From Candolleomyces eurysporus (Eukaryota > Basidiomycota > Agaricomycetes > Agaricales > Psathyrellaceae), in contig JANBPK010001006.1 in the NCBI GenBank assembly GCA_027579435.1, positions 1 to 28,837 on the forward strand: DNA of 28,837 nt, in the 5' to 3' direction. This document shows positions 1-9,961 of the stretch, in pieces. Numbering within the stretch: position 1 is the stretch's first letter; the number at the start of each line of letters is the position of its first letter. The notes under the pieces were generated by a model. It was not told the DNA's origin. It was given only the letters and a program-made list of their open reading frames with translations, and searched no databases. The position numbers and the translations under genes were made by a program.

Positions 1-60
1 AGAACAAAGATGGGAGGGTGGAGGAATCGTGGGGGGAATCAACGAGAGAGGGGAACTTAC

Positions 61-1298
61 CAACAGCATGCTGCCACTCCCTCGGTGCCACCGTCGCGTC
101 CATGGGAGGAGGGTGTAACAATACACCCTCGCTGCTACCCTTCCACTTCGCTCGTTCCGCCGCGACGAATCCCAACGACTCGTCTAGAAGTCCAAGTGAA
201 GGATAGTCTTCCGGGAGATACCCATCGTCTTTTTGATCGACATGAATTGCACCGGTCCCATTTGAATTTGCAATCGGATGGTGCTGCTGGGAAGGCTCCG
301 GGTCAAACCCAGGATCCTTGAAGGACTGGTGGGAAGCTGTAGGCGACACATAATAACCCAACGCAGGGTGAGGGTACAGACGCATAGCGCCCTGGGGGAG
401 GTACTGGCCATATCCATACTCCTGACACCGCTGCTCGACTGGCACGACCCCACGCCCTCTTCCCCCGCGTNGCGGGCCTGTGTGAATCGTCCTCGTATTC
501 ATCACTACCAAACACCGCCCGTTGGGCGGGCGAATACGGAATGACGACTTCGTCTGGGGCAGGCCAGAAAGATGGACCCTTGGAACATCCTCCGGCCAGC
601 GCAGTGATGTCCACTAAAGTGGGTTGAGCAGTCCACGACGGGCCTGGGGGTGAGTTGATGCTTGACGCAACTGGAAATTGAGACACCAAGGACAACGAAT
701 GCGAATCTGATGTCGATGAATGTGTGGGAGATGCAAGCGAGTGCGCTGAGGACGAGTTGGGCGTCTGAATTATGTGAGGTGCGGGGTTGGAAACGGAGGC
801 GTAGTGGCTTGTCATCGTGGACCGTGTATCCGATCCATCTATGGAGGTATGTCCCAGCGCCGAGTAATTCTTCACTAACGACCTTGTTGCCCATGCCTTG
901 CTAAGCAGAGATTGCACCGCGCTCTCCGAGTCCTCGTGTGCACGATAAGGGTATAGTGACGAGTTATCGTCAGCTGGTGCATGGTGAGGCGAAGGACGAT
1001 GCTGGAGGTGTGACCGTGGTATCCTTGTTCCCGCCGATCTCGAGCTTGACTGCGAGAAGACCAACAAACGGTCGTGGATTGGAAACTCTGGACGTCTGGG
1101 GGTGATTTGCGCATCGTTACCACGAAGAGATGGTATTTGGTGGGCCGAAGAGCGCTGGGATGAATACAGCGGGTACCCAGTACCGTTGCGCAGAGGAAGG
1201 TCCCGGGAAGTCAGTGAGGAATCATCTCCTTGGTTGCTTGCTTGCAGGCCCACGACGGAATCTTGATCCGGAGAAAACACTGTCACCGGAAGGGTCAT
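61..1298 (-). CDS. Ser/Pro-rich hypothetical protein, 3' part missing
   Basis: Unrecognised protein, read on the minus strand from an ATG at 1298. The first roughly 275 residues are rich in Ser, Pro, His and Thr and look disordered. At the N at 471 the frame appears to break, but dropping the N joins it to a long clean frame that starts with an RGGRGRG segment and continues through motifs such as YGQYLPQGAM and LDESLGFVAAERAKWKG. The exon ends at 61 before a good donor (GTAAGT, 60-55), so the gene continues left of the window. An in-frame TAG lies seven codons upstream of the ATG, directly after a possible acceptor (CTAG), so an upstream exon is possible and the start is provisional. No domain, signal peptide or membrane segment was seen. 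A nuclear or regulatory role would fit the composition but is a guess. Confidence 0.6.
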
Positions 1299-1829
1299 GT
1301 CTTCCCTGGCCGTGGACTAGTCCAGCGACTGTGCGTATCTGGAATGTGTATATCTGAGGCGTCTTCGAATATTTCGACTGTGCGAGAGTCTTCAGAAAGG
1401 GGTGGGGGTGAAGGTAGCGACTCTGTATCCTGCCTATTATTGTACTTCTCTCTTCTTCTTCAAGTTCCTGGACTTGCTCGGAGAACGGGGTAATCCTATT
1501 TATATTGGAATTGGAGTGCAACTGGCGCCAGGCCCAACTGGAGGGGAGCTTTCAATTCAGAAGCCTCGCTGAGCCTTGTATGAATGGGTGAGGGATAGGA
1601 TCAAGATAGGATAGCTGCCGGTTTCCTACTCGGATGATTCCCCATTTGGTCTCAGTGTGACAGTTGTACCGATGACTGCGGGCGTTCAATTCCCCACCAA
1701 TGCATTTTTTCGCAGTGGTGCAGTGGGTAGCCTGCAGCTTCTGTGGCCTCGTACGGGACTCCAACCATTTCTTACTGGCCTAGCTCTTTGTCTATGTCCT
1801 GAAACTACTCTTATTGATGCATCCTTGAA
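1299..1829. other. Intergenic or 5' region, no supported gene
   Basis: About 530 bases between the Ser/Pro-rich gene and the next coding-like fragment. Open frames here are short (70-99 aa) and do not look like proteins. Part of it may be the promoter and 5' exon of the gene at 61-1298; a charged stretch (QVQELEEEERS) in another minus frame near 1480 could be an upstream exon, but I cannot place the splice sites. Confidence 0.3.
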
Positions 1830-2262
1830 CTAGGGCAAGCATCTTCTATGTTCTTCTCCCCTTGCTGTTATGGAGTACCTCAAGTTGTTCAGAGGTTCGA
1901 CGATGCAAGATGAGGTACGTAGGTTCACTGTAATGAGAAACAGTGAAAGGTGATATTGTTCGGTAAAACGGGAATCGGGAGGATGGTGACAGACGTTCAG
2001 GGAGATTACTGAGATTCTGGGGCTTGAAGCGTATCGCTGCCAAGTATAAAGCGAATGAGAAAGAATGCCTCTTTCACAAGTAGCTTCGGTGAGAAGGATC
2101 TGTTGAGGGGGACTCGGGGAAGGAGGAGGAGGAGGGGGTTCGAGGGCGTCACTAAGAGGGGTTCCTTCTGTTCGAAGAAGGTATTCTTGAAGGGGATTAA
2201 GGGAAGGGAATTCGAGGGTTCGGAGTCCTTCTTCAATATCGTATAAGCGTGAGGACGACGAC
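1830..2262 (-). CDS. Possible internal exon, proline-run hypothetical
   Basis: A minus-strand frame stays open from just after a TAA near 2265 to a TAG at 1830, about 140 codons with no ATG. It contains the plausible stretches LYDIEEGLRTLEFPSLNP and ALEPPPPPPSPSPPQQILL, whose composition is more protein-like than the competing frames. It would have to be an internal or terminal exon of a spliced gene whose other exons lie at 2263-2605, where two other minus frames are also open and no clear choice is possible. No family is recognised. It could equally be a decayed gene. Confidence 0.3.
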
Positions 2263-2605
2263 GTCGATGTAATTGGTTACTCGGAGTTCGAATGAGTTGG
2301 TGATGATTCTTTCGTCAGGATGGCGTTCGAAGCACGTAATATCCACAATAGTTGTTCCTTCTTCGTAGCAAAGGGACCCAATAGACGTCGTAGCTGTAGG
2401 GTTCCTACCAGCTCTTGAGCAGACGGCGACAATTGGGAAACGTTGAGTGAATCGAATAGGACGAGGAGGTGAACGATCGGTATTGTGAGAAGCACTTGGC
2501 CTAGGGTAAGGTCTATGCCTCCGACGAGGGTGAGATGGGGGACGATGTCGAGGCGAATGTACTCGTTGTTGAGCGTCCACTGTGTTCTCAGTTTGAGCAT
2601 ACACA
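2263..2605 (-). other. Overlapping open frames, coding status unclear
   Basis: Two minus-strand frames (about 107 and 123 codons) are open across the same bases. One is hydrophobic-aliphatic, the other rich in Arg, Pro and His, as expected when one is a shadow of the other. Either could be the 5' exon of the fragment at 1830-2262. I see no domain and no decisive splice signal. Confidence 0.2.
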
Positions 2606-2830
2606 GGGTTAAGAAGTCAAGGTTTGTCTGTCAGGCACCAGGTACAAGTAGACGAGGTTTGATTCTCGAGAACAAGCTAAAGAACTACTACAGTTCAGCT
2701 CGGTATTTATACTACTTGAGATAATCAGGCAAGTCCGGGCTGGCTCGACTCTTGTGACCAGCACTAGTGCTTCTACTGTTCCTACTTGATAACTATCGGG
2801 CTTCATCGATGAGTATCAATCTACTAATAG

Positions 2831-2910
2831 CAAAGAAGCAGGGTAAAGGGCAAAGAAGCAGGGTAAAGGGCAAAGAAGCAAGGTAAAAGGCAAAGAAGCA
2901 GGGTAAAGGG
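2831..2910. repeat. 20-bp tandem repeat, four copies
   Basis: Four head-to-tail copies of CAAAGAAGCAGGGTAAAGGG, the third with two changes, followed to about 2960 by decayed variants (GGTAAAAG, AGCAGGGCA). Strongly purine-rich on the plus strand. Confidence 0.9.
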
Positions 2911-2960
2911 CAACGGATAAAAGGTAAAAGAGCAGGGCATAGGGTGTCCTCGGGCTAAGG

Positions 2961-3734
2961 GTTAAGACTGGGGTTTAGGGAAAGATAACGTGCTACTAAG
3001 GAGACAAGTCCGAGGGAGTCCGAATCAAATCCGAATCAAATACAAGTAAATAACAGAAAAAAAAGATACCCTAGGGGTTATTACATAACACTTGCTCTTG
3101 CTTCTTCTGTGAGAGAGGGACATGAGACTGTTTACTCAAGAATACACTGATTTCAAAACCTCCCCCCAGTCCTAATCTACACTGCTCATTCTATTAGGAA
3201 TGCTCTTGGCCTCTTGTGACCTTGGGTACCCTCAGCTAGCAACCACTGTGGGATGATTTAATCAAAATGATCAAGGCTCAATTCAACTAATGACTGAATT
3301 CATGCATTGCAGATCTATGCACTCACCCCACTTGCCTAATCTTGACTTTCTTTCCTCTCTTCCATTACCTGTCCTCTGTGCTTGTTGACAAAGATCCCTC
3401 TCAGGTACCCTGCATTCCTGACTTGCAGGATTTCCTCCCTTGAGGTTGCTCTCACTCTGTCATGGAATACTCCAACTACTATGACCTGCTCAACTTTTCC
3501 AACTTGCTTCCAATAACCCATCAATTAACCCCCTGTCAATGGCTGTTTGAATCTTACAATGGATGCCAGCAGATTTTGGATGTCATGGTCTATGCAGTTT
3601 TATGTTCTCCGCTATCCATAGTAAGATAAGTGCTCAACATCAGCATAGTTCATGAAGAAATTCTTGAAAAAAANGAAAAAGAAGCAAAAGAGAATTTATC
3701 GTAATGTGCGTCAAATACTACATATACAAAAGGT
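2961..3734. other. Gene-free stretch downstream of NLR-L
   Basis: About 770 AT-leaning bases with few CpG between the tandem array and the NLR-L stop codon. It includes a poly-A run (3057-3064) and a minus open frame of 62 codons at 3336-3524 with no recognised motif; it may be a transposon remnant. The 3' flank is not shared with NLR-R, so the inverted duplication ends close to the stop codon. Confidence 0.4.
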
Positions 3735-6700
3735 CTAGAATTGAGAAATTTGAGAACAATCATGCTCTTTTGACCATTCAGAAATGTCAAGAATATAGAC
3801 TCTGCCATTTTTACACCCAACAGCTGCAAGTGAAAATGACAAGTCAAAAGACACATTGGAGGCATCCCAGCTTAAAGGAATCCAGCAAATTGGAACCAAT
3901 GTTAGAGATAAATGGTGGCCAATCAATTTTGCTCTAATCAATCCAGAAACAGAGGGATTGTGTTTTATAAGACGTCCATAGAAGGTTGAAGAGTCTGCAA
4001 AAATAATAGAAGAGAATTCAGCTTCAAAGGCAGCAAGAAGGGTCCCTGATTGGCTGTCCCACAAACACACTGTGTTGTCATATGATGCAGATGCCAGCCT
4101 ATGCCCATCAGGTGAGAAAGCAACACTGCTTACTCCATTGGAATGGCCTTCTAGAGAGGCAAGAAGGGTGCCTGCTTGGCTGTCCCACAGGCACACTGTA
4201 TTATCATCTGATGCAGAGGCCAGCCTTTGCCCATCAGGTGAGAAGGCAACACTCTTTACCCAATCGGAATGGCCTTTAAGAGTGGCAAGAAGGGTTCCTG
4301 CTTGGCTGTCCCACAGGCGCACTGTCTTGTCATCTGATGCAGATGCCAGCCTTTGCCCATCAGGTGAGAAGACAACACTGTTTACAGGATTGGAATGGCC
4401 TTGTAGAACTGCAAGCTCCAATGGCCATGTTGTGTCCCCTTCTTGGATGTCTACCCCATCATTTTGCTGTTGGTACAGTTGGTAAATGATTGTTTGTTTT
4501 GGTGATAGAGGTATGCATGACCAATATATGTGCAAAGGTGCTCTTTTGATAACATTACAGTTTAGCAAAAGAAATCTTTGGCTATCTTGGAAGATTTCCT
4601 TTAGTGAGTTTGTGCTACTGCCAGTATGACTTCCCTAATATTATTATGGTATATTTTAGTGAATATTTAACAAGTAAAGTTATAGGAATTTCACATACCA
4701 ACATACCCAAGGCATCTCTCAATGCAGTGTGTGCTATCTCCAGCTGTTTCATACAGCCCAATGCCTCAAGCCAATGCATTAGATGCTTCTTTGCGAATTC
4801 ATCCAATAGGCTTCTAAAATTTGACTCCATTCCTGATACATTGCTCAAGTGATTAGCCCAATAGCAAATTGCATACTGCAGTTCCTTGGAAATGTGGTCC
4901 ACACTCAGGCCTTCCTTGAGCAAATCATCAAGGTCTTTGTATTGATCTTCTGACGGCACAGGCACCTGGCAAATATTAAACCTCAGTTGCTTGTTCATTA
5001 CTTCCAGGCAACACTTGGCCAAACCCAAATGGTGTTCTGTTTCAACAATCTGAAACCCAGGTAGACAAAAGGGGCCAGTGATATAGTCAGGAAAGGATTT
5101 GTGGTGAACTTTGTATATAGCAGTAGACTCCTCATTCAATGGAGCAAGAACTGAGTGCAAATTGCCAAGAGTGGCCTTGAGCTTATTCTCTGTTTCATCC
5201 AAAAGCTTTGACAGAGTGAAGGCAGAAACAGGAGTCTGAAGGACAAGAATGGCTCCAACAATCTTTTGAAATTTACCAAGCCAGATTTCTGGATGCTTGG
5301 AAGGTTTGGCAGATTGGAGGATGAAAGAATATAAGTCATCCAACTCTGATAGGGGATTATCACCAGAAGACTGCAAGCTTAGAAGAAGATCAAGTTGGCC
5401 TTCAGGATCAAGTTGACAGGTGTCAAGTATAAACTTGATAGCAGTAGATGCAAAAATGAAGAGTTTCCCAGACATTTGGATGAGTTTATCTTTTGCCTCT
5501 TGGGCTGGCTCCCATTCAGAGTCATATGAATCTCCTAGAGTCTCTTGCATATTGAGTGGGGACAAACAGTAGTCCACATAGCAAGATATATCCTTCTCCA
5601 CTATGAGGTCCTCTATTTCCTGAAGATGGAAGATGTGTGCATCTTTTGTGTCCATATACCTGCTTCTCAGTCCCAGCTCTGGACGAGTGGTGAGAAACAC
5701 CTTGGTGTTTGGCAACTGAGAGACTGAGGATATGATAAGTTTCAGAAGTGCTGAGGCATCAGGCTCAACACATTCATCCAGGGCATCAAAGACCAGAACA
5801 AGTGGGGTTGCTCTTTGCTCAAGCAATGGACAGAGTGGTTCAGCAACAAGCAAGTTGAACTGCTGAGCAAGAACCTTGTCCAAAGCATCAGGCTGCTTAT
5901 TGATAGCAGATGCAATGGCTTGTCCATAGGATGCATCATAGCAAGCAAGCTGATATGCAATGGTATGCACAAAACCCAGAGACTTCTTTCGATCATCGTG
6001 ATCTCGAGAAAAGAAAAAAGTGGCTCCAAGACAGTTGATGCCTGCGGCTCGCTGGGCCACGGTTATAGCCACAGTAGACTTGCCAATCCCAGCAATGCCA
6101 TCAAGCACATAGAGTGGAGGGTTATGGCCATCAGAGACAGGGCCAACCATCCAGCGCCCAACATTAGCTAACAGTGTGGAACGTGTACCTTCAAAGCAGG
6201 ACACAACCTTGGCTGCAACCTCCTGCGAGTCATAAGCAGCGCCAGGAATCCGTTTGAGTCGGTCAAGAGCAGAATTCTGTGTGTATGGTTAATGGAAATA
6301 GCTATTGAAGATCAGACATGGAGAACAGACCTCAGAATGCCTGTCAAGAGTTGCAGAGAGACCCTGCAAAACCTCAAAGTGCTTGCCAAGCGTTGCCGAG
6401 AGACCCTGCATCCATCCTCCCTGGTCATGAACAGTGGCAAGAATATCGCTCAAGACAATTGTCCCTGCAATATGATTTTCAATCTATCAACAATGAGTGA
6501 GTTGTGATTGCAAGGATATAATAGGGTTAGAAGCATACCCAAAAGTGTTGCAAGAGTTCGTCGAGTTTCTTGTTTGCGTTCTCGAGAACCTCAACATCAT
6601 CTTCCGCCAGCACGTACACCGTGAATCCCTTTGACTTCTCCTTATTTGCAGCTTCCAAAGTATCCTTTACCCCCCTATAGCCAAAATGTTGAATGTTTGA

Positions 6701-8021
6701 CTGAGTGTCCAAAGAAAGATACGTACACGACAAGACGTCCGATGCTATCCTTCAGATCCTCTGACAGGAGCTTTGTATCCTTCCCCTTGACAGCGTTAAC
6801 AACACTCGAGCCCAGAAGGTCGCAACGTTTCTTCAAAATCTTGACTTCTTCCTTGTTGGAGTTTGCTTTCTGTGTGGGGTTTGAGCGACATGTATGAGAA
6901 AGAAAAAATAGGGGGTACGCATACCTCGACGATGTCCACCACCTTCAGTAATGCTTCAGCTGGACCTTTGAACGGCTCCGGTACAAGGGTTACAGCAATA
7001 CCCAGCGCAGTCTTGAATGTCCCCTTCGCAATGTCCCAACCTTTGGAGGGGTTCTTATCAGACGTCGGCTCCTTCATGGCACTATAAGCCGTCTCTGGTG
7101 CGGGAATGGGCGGACTTTCAACGCCTTCCTCCGTAGTACGAGCACCACCTCCCCCCTCAGCCGAAACGGGGGCCGAGACAGTGGAGGCGATTATGATCTC
7201 TGGCAAAGGCTTGTTGTCATCGTCTGTAGCAACGGAAGGAACGGTCGCCTGGGGTTGAGANGGACGACACGGTCCCTTGGAGGTTGTTGGCGGGGGCGGA
7301 GGGGGGAACAGTCTCAGCGCTATGGGCTGGAGGGGCGCCGCTCGCGGTATCTGGTTCCGGGGTGACTGCAACGACGGTAGGGGAGTTGTCATCTGGTCTT
7401 ACCGCGCCGGAACCTGCACCGATGACGACCGGGTTGTCTTCAATGCCTTGCATAGTAGCAGCCTTGTCTTCATCCAGAACAGGCTTCGGAACGATTAAAG
7501 TGATCGCGGCCTCTGGCGAAACAGGTTGCTCATCCTTTGCTGACGAAGATGCAGCGTAGGGCTGAGGGAGAGATGCTTCGGTTTCAAGTTCGGCGGAGGC
7601 ACCGAGAGCCTCCTCTGCGCTCAGAGTCAATACAACCGTTGCGCCACCGGAAAGAGTGGACGGCTCACCGGCAGCGGTAGCTTCTCCATCTCCACCCGTG
7701 ACATTATTGCTGTCGCTCGCTGAAACAGCGGAACCCCCAACGTCTTGAGCGCTCGTTGCCCCCTCCCCCTGGTTCTTCGGCTTCCCCATGCCAAAGAAAG
7801 TCTTGACGCCTCTTCTAACGTCCTTCCCCATCTCTTGCACACTCTCCCCCGCCCTGTCAACCCTCCCCATGACTCGTGCTTTGAATCGGCTGGCTCTGCT
7901 GGAAGGTCGATTGCCATCGGGGCCAGGCGTCGCAGCACNGAGACGAGATCGGTGTGTTGCGGTCCGGATTGTCGGGAGGACCACGATTGCCTCGCCCTCC
8001 AGAATGAGTAGATTCGGCCAT
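3735..8021 (-). CDS. NACHT-WD40 NLR receptor, left paralogue (NLR-L)
   Basis: STAND-class intracellular receptor; family members act in fungal non-self recognition and regulated cell death. Proposed exons (minus): 8021-6925, 6869-6727, 6674-6539, 6483-6331, 6276-4699, 4634-3735; introns of 52-64 nt; all phases close and give about 1,334 aa once the Ns at 7939 and 7261 are dropped. Residues 1-300: disordered Ala/Ser/Pro linker with a conserved start (MAESTHSG) and GVKTFFGMGKP near residue 70. About 320-500: helical domain resembling the MLKL-NTD/HeLo-like bundle. NACHT: Walker A GIAGIGKST near 569 (6099-6073), Walker B LVFDALDEC, then TTRPELGLRSR. A winged-helix-like region carries HHKSFPDYITGP. 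Three WD40 repeats at about 1112-1239, then a degenerate blade (GCKNGRVYILDIS). The start matches NLR-R, including the bases CCAACCAATATGGC. Exon 4 carries a 42-nt duplication. The exon model and N-domain assignment are inference. Confidence 0.88.
4023..4406 (-). repeat. Three 126-bp WD40-coding repeats in NLR-L
   Basis: Three head-to-tail 42-codon units with the pattern GHSxxVxSVAFSPDGQRLASAS, then D.TVCLWDSQAGTLLA. They differ mostly at a few positions: after GHS, at the residue after ASAS, and at R/C before LWD. Such near-identity is typical of the recombining WD40 arrays of HNWD-type fungal NLRs, where repeats are homogenised and specificity residues vary. Confidence 0.93.
6331..6414 (-). 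repeat. 42-nt tandem duplication at the end of NLR-L exon 4
   Basis: Two adjacent 42-nt copies (6373-6414 and 6331-6372) encode QGLSATLGKHFE and QGLSATLDRHSE. NLR-R has one copy (QGLSTTIDKHFE) ending at the donor at 17194. In NLR-L both copies end GAG|GT. Using the second donor gives a normal 54-nt intron and 14 extra residues in frame; using the first gives a 96-nt intron, long for this gene. Confidence 0.85.
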
Positions 8022-8190
8022 ATTGGTTGGGAGGTTGGATGTTTCGAAAAACTCGGTTAGATCGCAAAGTTTCGACAGTGGATGATGGTCCAAGTTCAAG
8101 TTGCGGTGAGGGTGCCCCGAGGCAGCTCTGATGCTGATCATCGACGAGCATCCCGTGACTCTGCAGTTAGGCGTCTAATTCTGGACGCCT
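8022..8190 (-). promoter_or_regulatory. NLR-L upstream region conserved with NLR-R
   Basis: About 165 bases upstream of the ATG align with the region upstream of NLR-R (15936-16094) in the same orientation. Shared blocks include AACTTGGACCA, CATCCACTGTCGAAACTTTG, CGATCTAACC and GCAGAGTCACGGGATGCTC. It probably holds the promoter and 5' UTR. No clear TATA box was seen. Conservation could reflect only the shared duplication. Confidence 0.6.
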
Positions 8191-8559
8191 CGGCCGATGC
8201 TCCGTCGGCCCAGAACCAATGCGCTCTCGAAATTATCTGGAATACTGCATGAATCGTGCGGTGCGTAAGACGTTGCAAAGATTCGTCATTGACGAACGTA
8301 GAAACACGCGAAACGAGAAGCACACATGTAAACGGTAGATAAAGCATAAAAAATGCATGGGTATTGAATCTCCCGACAGCGAATGGAAAACGAAATATTG
8401 TCCGCCACCCAAGATCCAAGGTTCAAGATACCGAGCCTGAGACACCTCATACAAGAAGCCAAATTTGACCCCATACCTAAAAAACNTGTCAGCTTATCAC
8501 ATCCAACTCGATCGCAGAGTAAAGAATAGACGAGAACAGCACGTACCTTCTGCACTCCC

Positions 8560-9668
8560 GCCCATGATACAAGAAGATAGCTCGAACTTTTACAATATCC
8601 AACTCCGACCCAAAAACTCGGTGTAGAACCCAGCAACGTATTCGAAGTGGCCGCGTTCTGCCGGAAGGCAGGCAGAGAGGTGACGCTCAGGGTTCATTTC
8701 CTCGCCTTTGACTGTGTATCGCGTGAGTTTCTCGGAGCCGCTGGTGCAGAGGGTAGCGAGGAAGGAGGCACCCACACAGGTGCAGAATTTAGTTTGGTGT
8801 GCGTAGGTCATGATGGGGAGAAGTGTAATAGCAAGCGGTTCGGTACTGAACGTTGACAGATTAGCTTCGCCAACGAGCTTTCCAGAACTTGGCAGTAAGG
8901 CGTTGCCTGAAGAAAGATCAAAATTAAAATCCGAGATATAGAAAGCGACAGAAACGACGCACCCTCTCCTAATGATTGCACCCTTTGACGCGAACTACTG
9001 CAACCTATCTAGCATGCACAGCTCGTCAACAAACCACGAAAATAGACGTGATGCACACATATCTGTGCCTGTCTACCAGCAATACGCGATGAGCCATAGG
9101 CAACACCGGAGAACGTGGTACCTTGTCATTGCAGCCCCACATCAGCACCATACTCTCCACCAAAAGGAATCAAGAGCACTCACCGAAACCTCTTTCGCAA
9201 CCTGCTGAGCAATGCCCGGAGGCAAGATCTGCAAATACGGAGGCGGTAGACTCATCGACTCTGCAGGCGCATTGGAAGCGCGGGGCGTCGAGGCATGAGC
9301 GACTCGTGATTGTGACTGAACGGCGGTGGTGGAGGCGGGGGCGAATGCAATGTCGGATAACCCGCACTGGTCATTAGCGGCGAAATTTGCTGCTGAGGGA
9401 GGGCTCCATGCTGAGCCATCTGCTGTTGCCGTTGCGGAGGTTGGGCATACATGGACGAAGGACTGAAGAACTTTTACTTGGAGCTTCCCCAACGTAGGGT
9501 GTATTCGAGGTCTCAGCTATGAGGGTTGCAAGGGTACTGGAGAACGAGATGGTCGTCAGTAAGCGTTTCAGAACGAGGGGAATTTTACGGACCTTGCTCG
9601 GTGGCAGCTGAGCCGTCCTCGCCATTTACATTCCCTAGACCTTCTCAACGGCTTTCCACGATTCCCAT
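8560..9668 (-). pseudogene. Hsp70-like ATPase pseudogene, internally deleted (left)
   Basis: Relic of a fungal Hsp70-like (actin-fold ATPase) gene, read on the minus strand. An ATG at 9668 is followed by exon-like sequence with a possible 54-nt intron, then a Gln/Pro-rich segment (QPPQRQQQMAQHGALPQQQ; HSPPPPPPPF). After another intron comes the phosphate-1 loop GTTFSGVAYG (9122-9093). About 25 bases later, near 9062-9070, the sequence jumps to material matching positions near 15105 of the right copy, so the rest of the ATPase core (about 1.75 kb) is missing. The remaining 3' part (LSACLPAERGHFEYVAGFYTEF, 8590-8811) aligns with the right copy's tail. A 7-base difference in the Pro-rich part also shifts frame. 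It lies directly upstream of NLR-L in the same orientation, as in the right arm. Confidence 0.78.
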
Positions 9669-9961
9669 CGCGGTTGAGAGGTTGACCAGCCGACGTGTAA
9701 CGTGAAGGGGAAGAACGAGCGCGAATCGGGGTTTGAAGATGGAATAAATCACTTTCGACTCTCAATACAATTCAATTACTGATGTCCTTCTACCAGCTTT
9801 CTCATTTGCGATAGCCCCAGCGGCATCTCGCAGAGGAGGAATTTTGCGATCGAGGGGCTGACGTCACCAGTAGGGACGTATTTGAAGCGATTCGCCCCCC
9901 TTCGGACGCCCCCTGCGCCTTTTGTCTTCCACCTCTTCGTACGCCTCTCCCAAGTCCCAGC
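9669..9961. promoter_or_regulatory. Divergent intergenic region before the membrane-protein gene
   Basis: About 290 bases between the left Hsp70-like relic (minus) and the membrane-protein gene (plus). The last 70 bases before the ATG at 9962 are pyrimidine-rich (for example GTCTTCCACCTCTTCG), a common fungal core-promoter and 5' UTR feature. No TATA box was recognised. Confidence 0.4.

Noticed and set aside
2940..2985. Interstitial telomere repeat
   Set aside because: Only one or two TTAGGG-like units in a G-rich degenerate tract; not an array.
3336..3524. 62-codon minus frame near NLR-L
   Set aside because: No recognisable motif or splice context; may be transposon debris but cannot be supported as a gene.
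4072..4485. Long plus-strand open frame (137 codons)
   Set aside because: Antisense shadow of the WD40 repeats; it repeats with the same 126-base period.
4615..4703. Apparent frameshift at the last intron of NLR-L
   Set aside because: The acceptor next to 4617 gives a wrong phase, but an upstream acceptor (ATTAG, ending at 4635) closes the frame exactly, so no mutation is needed.
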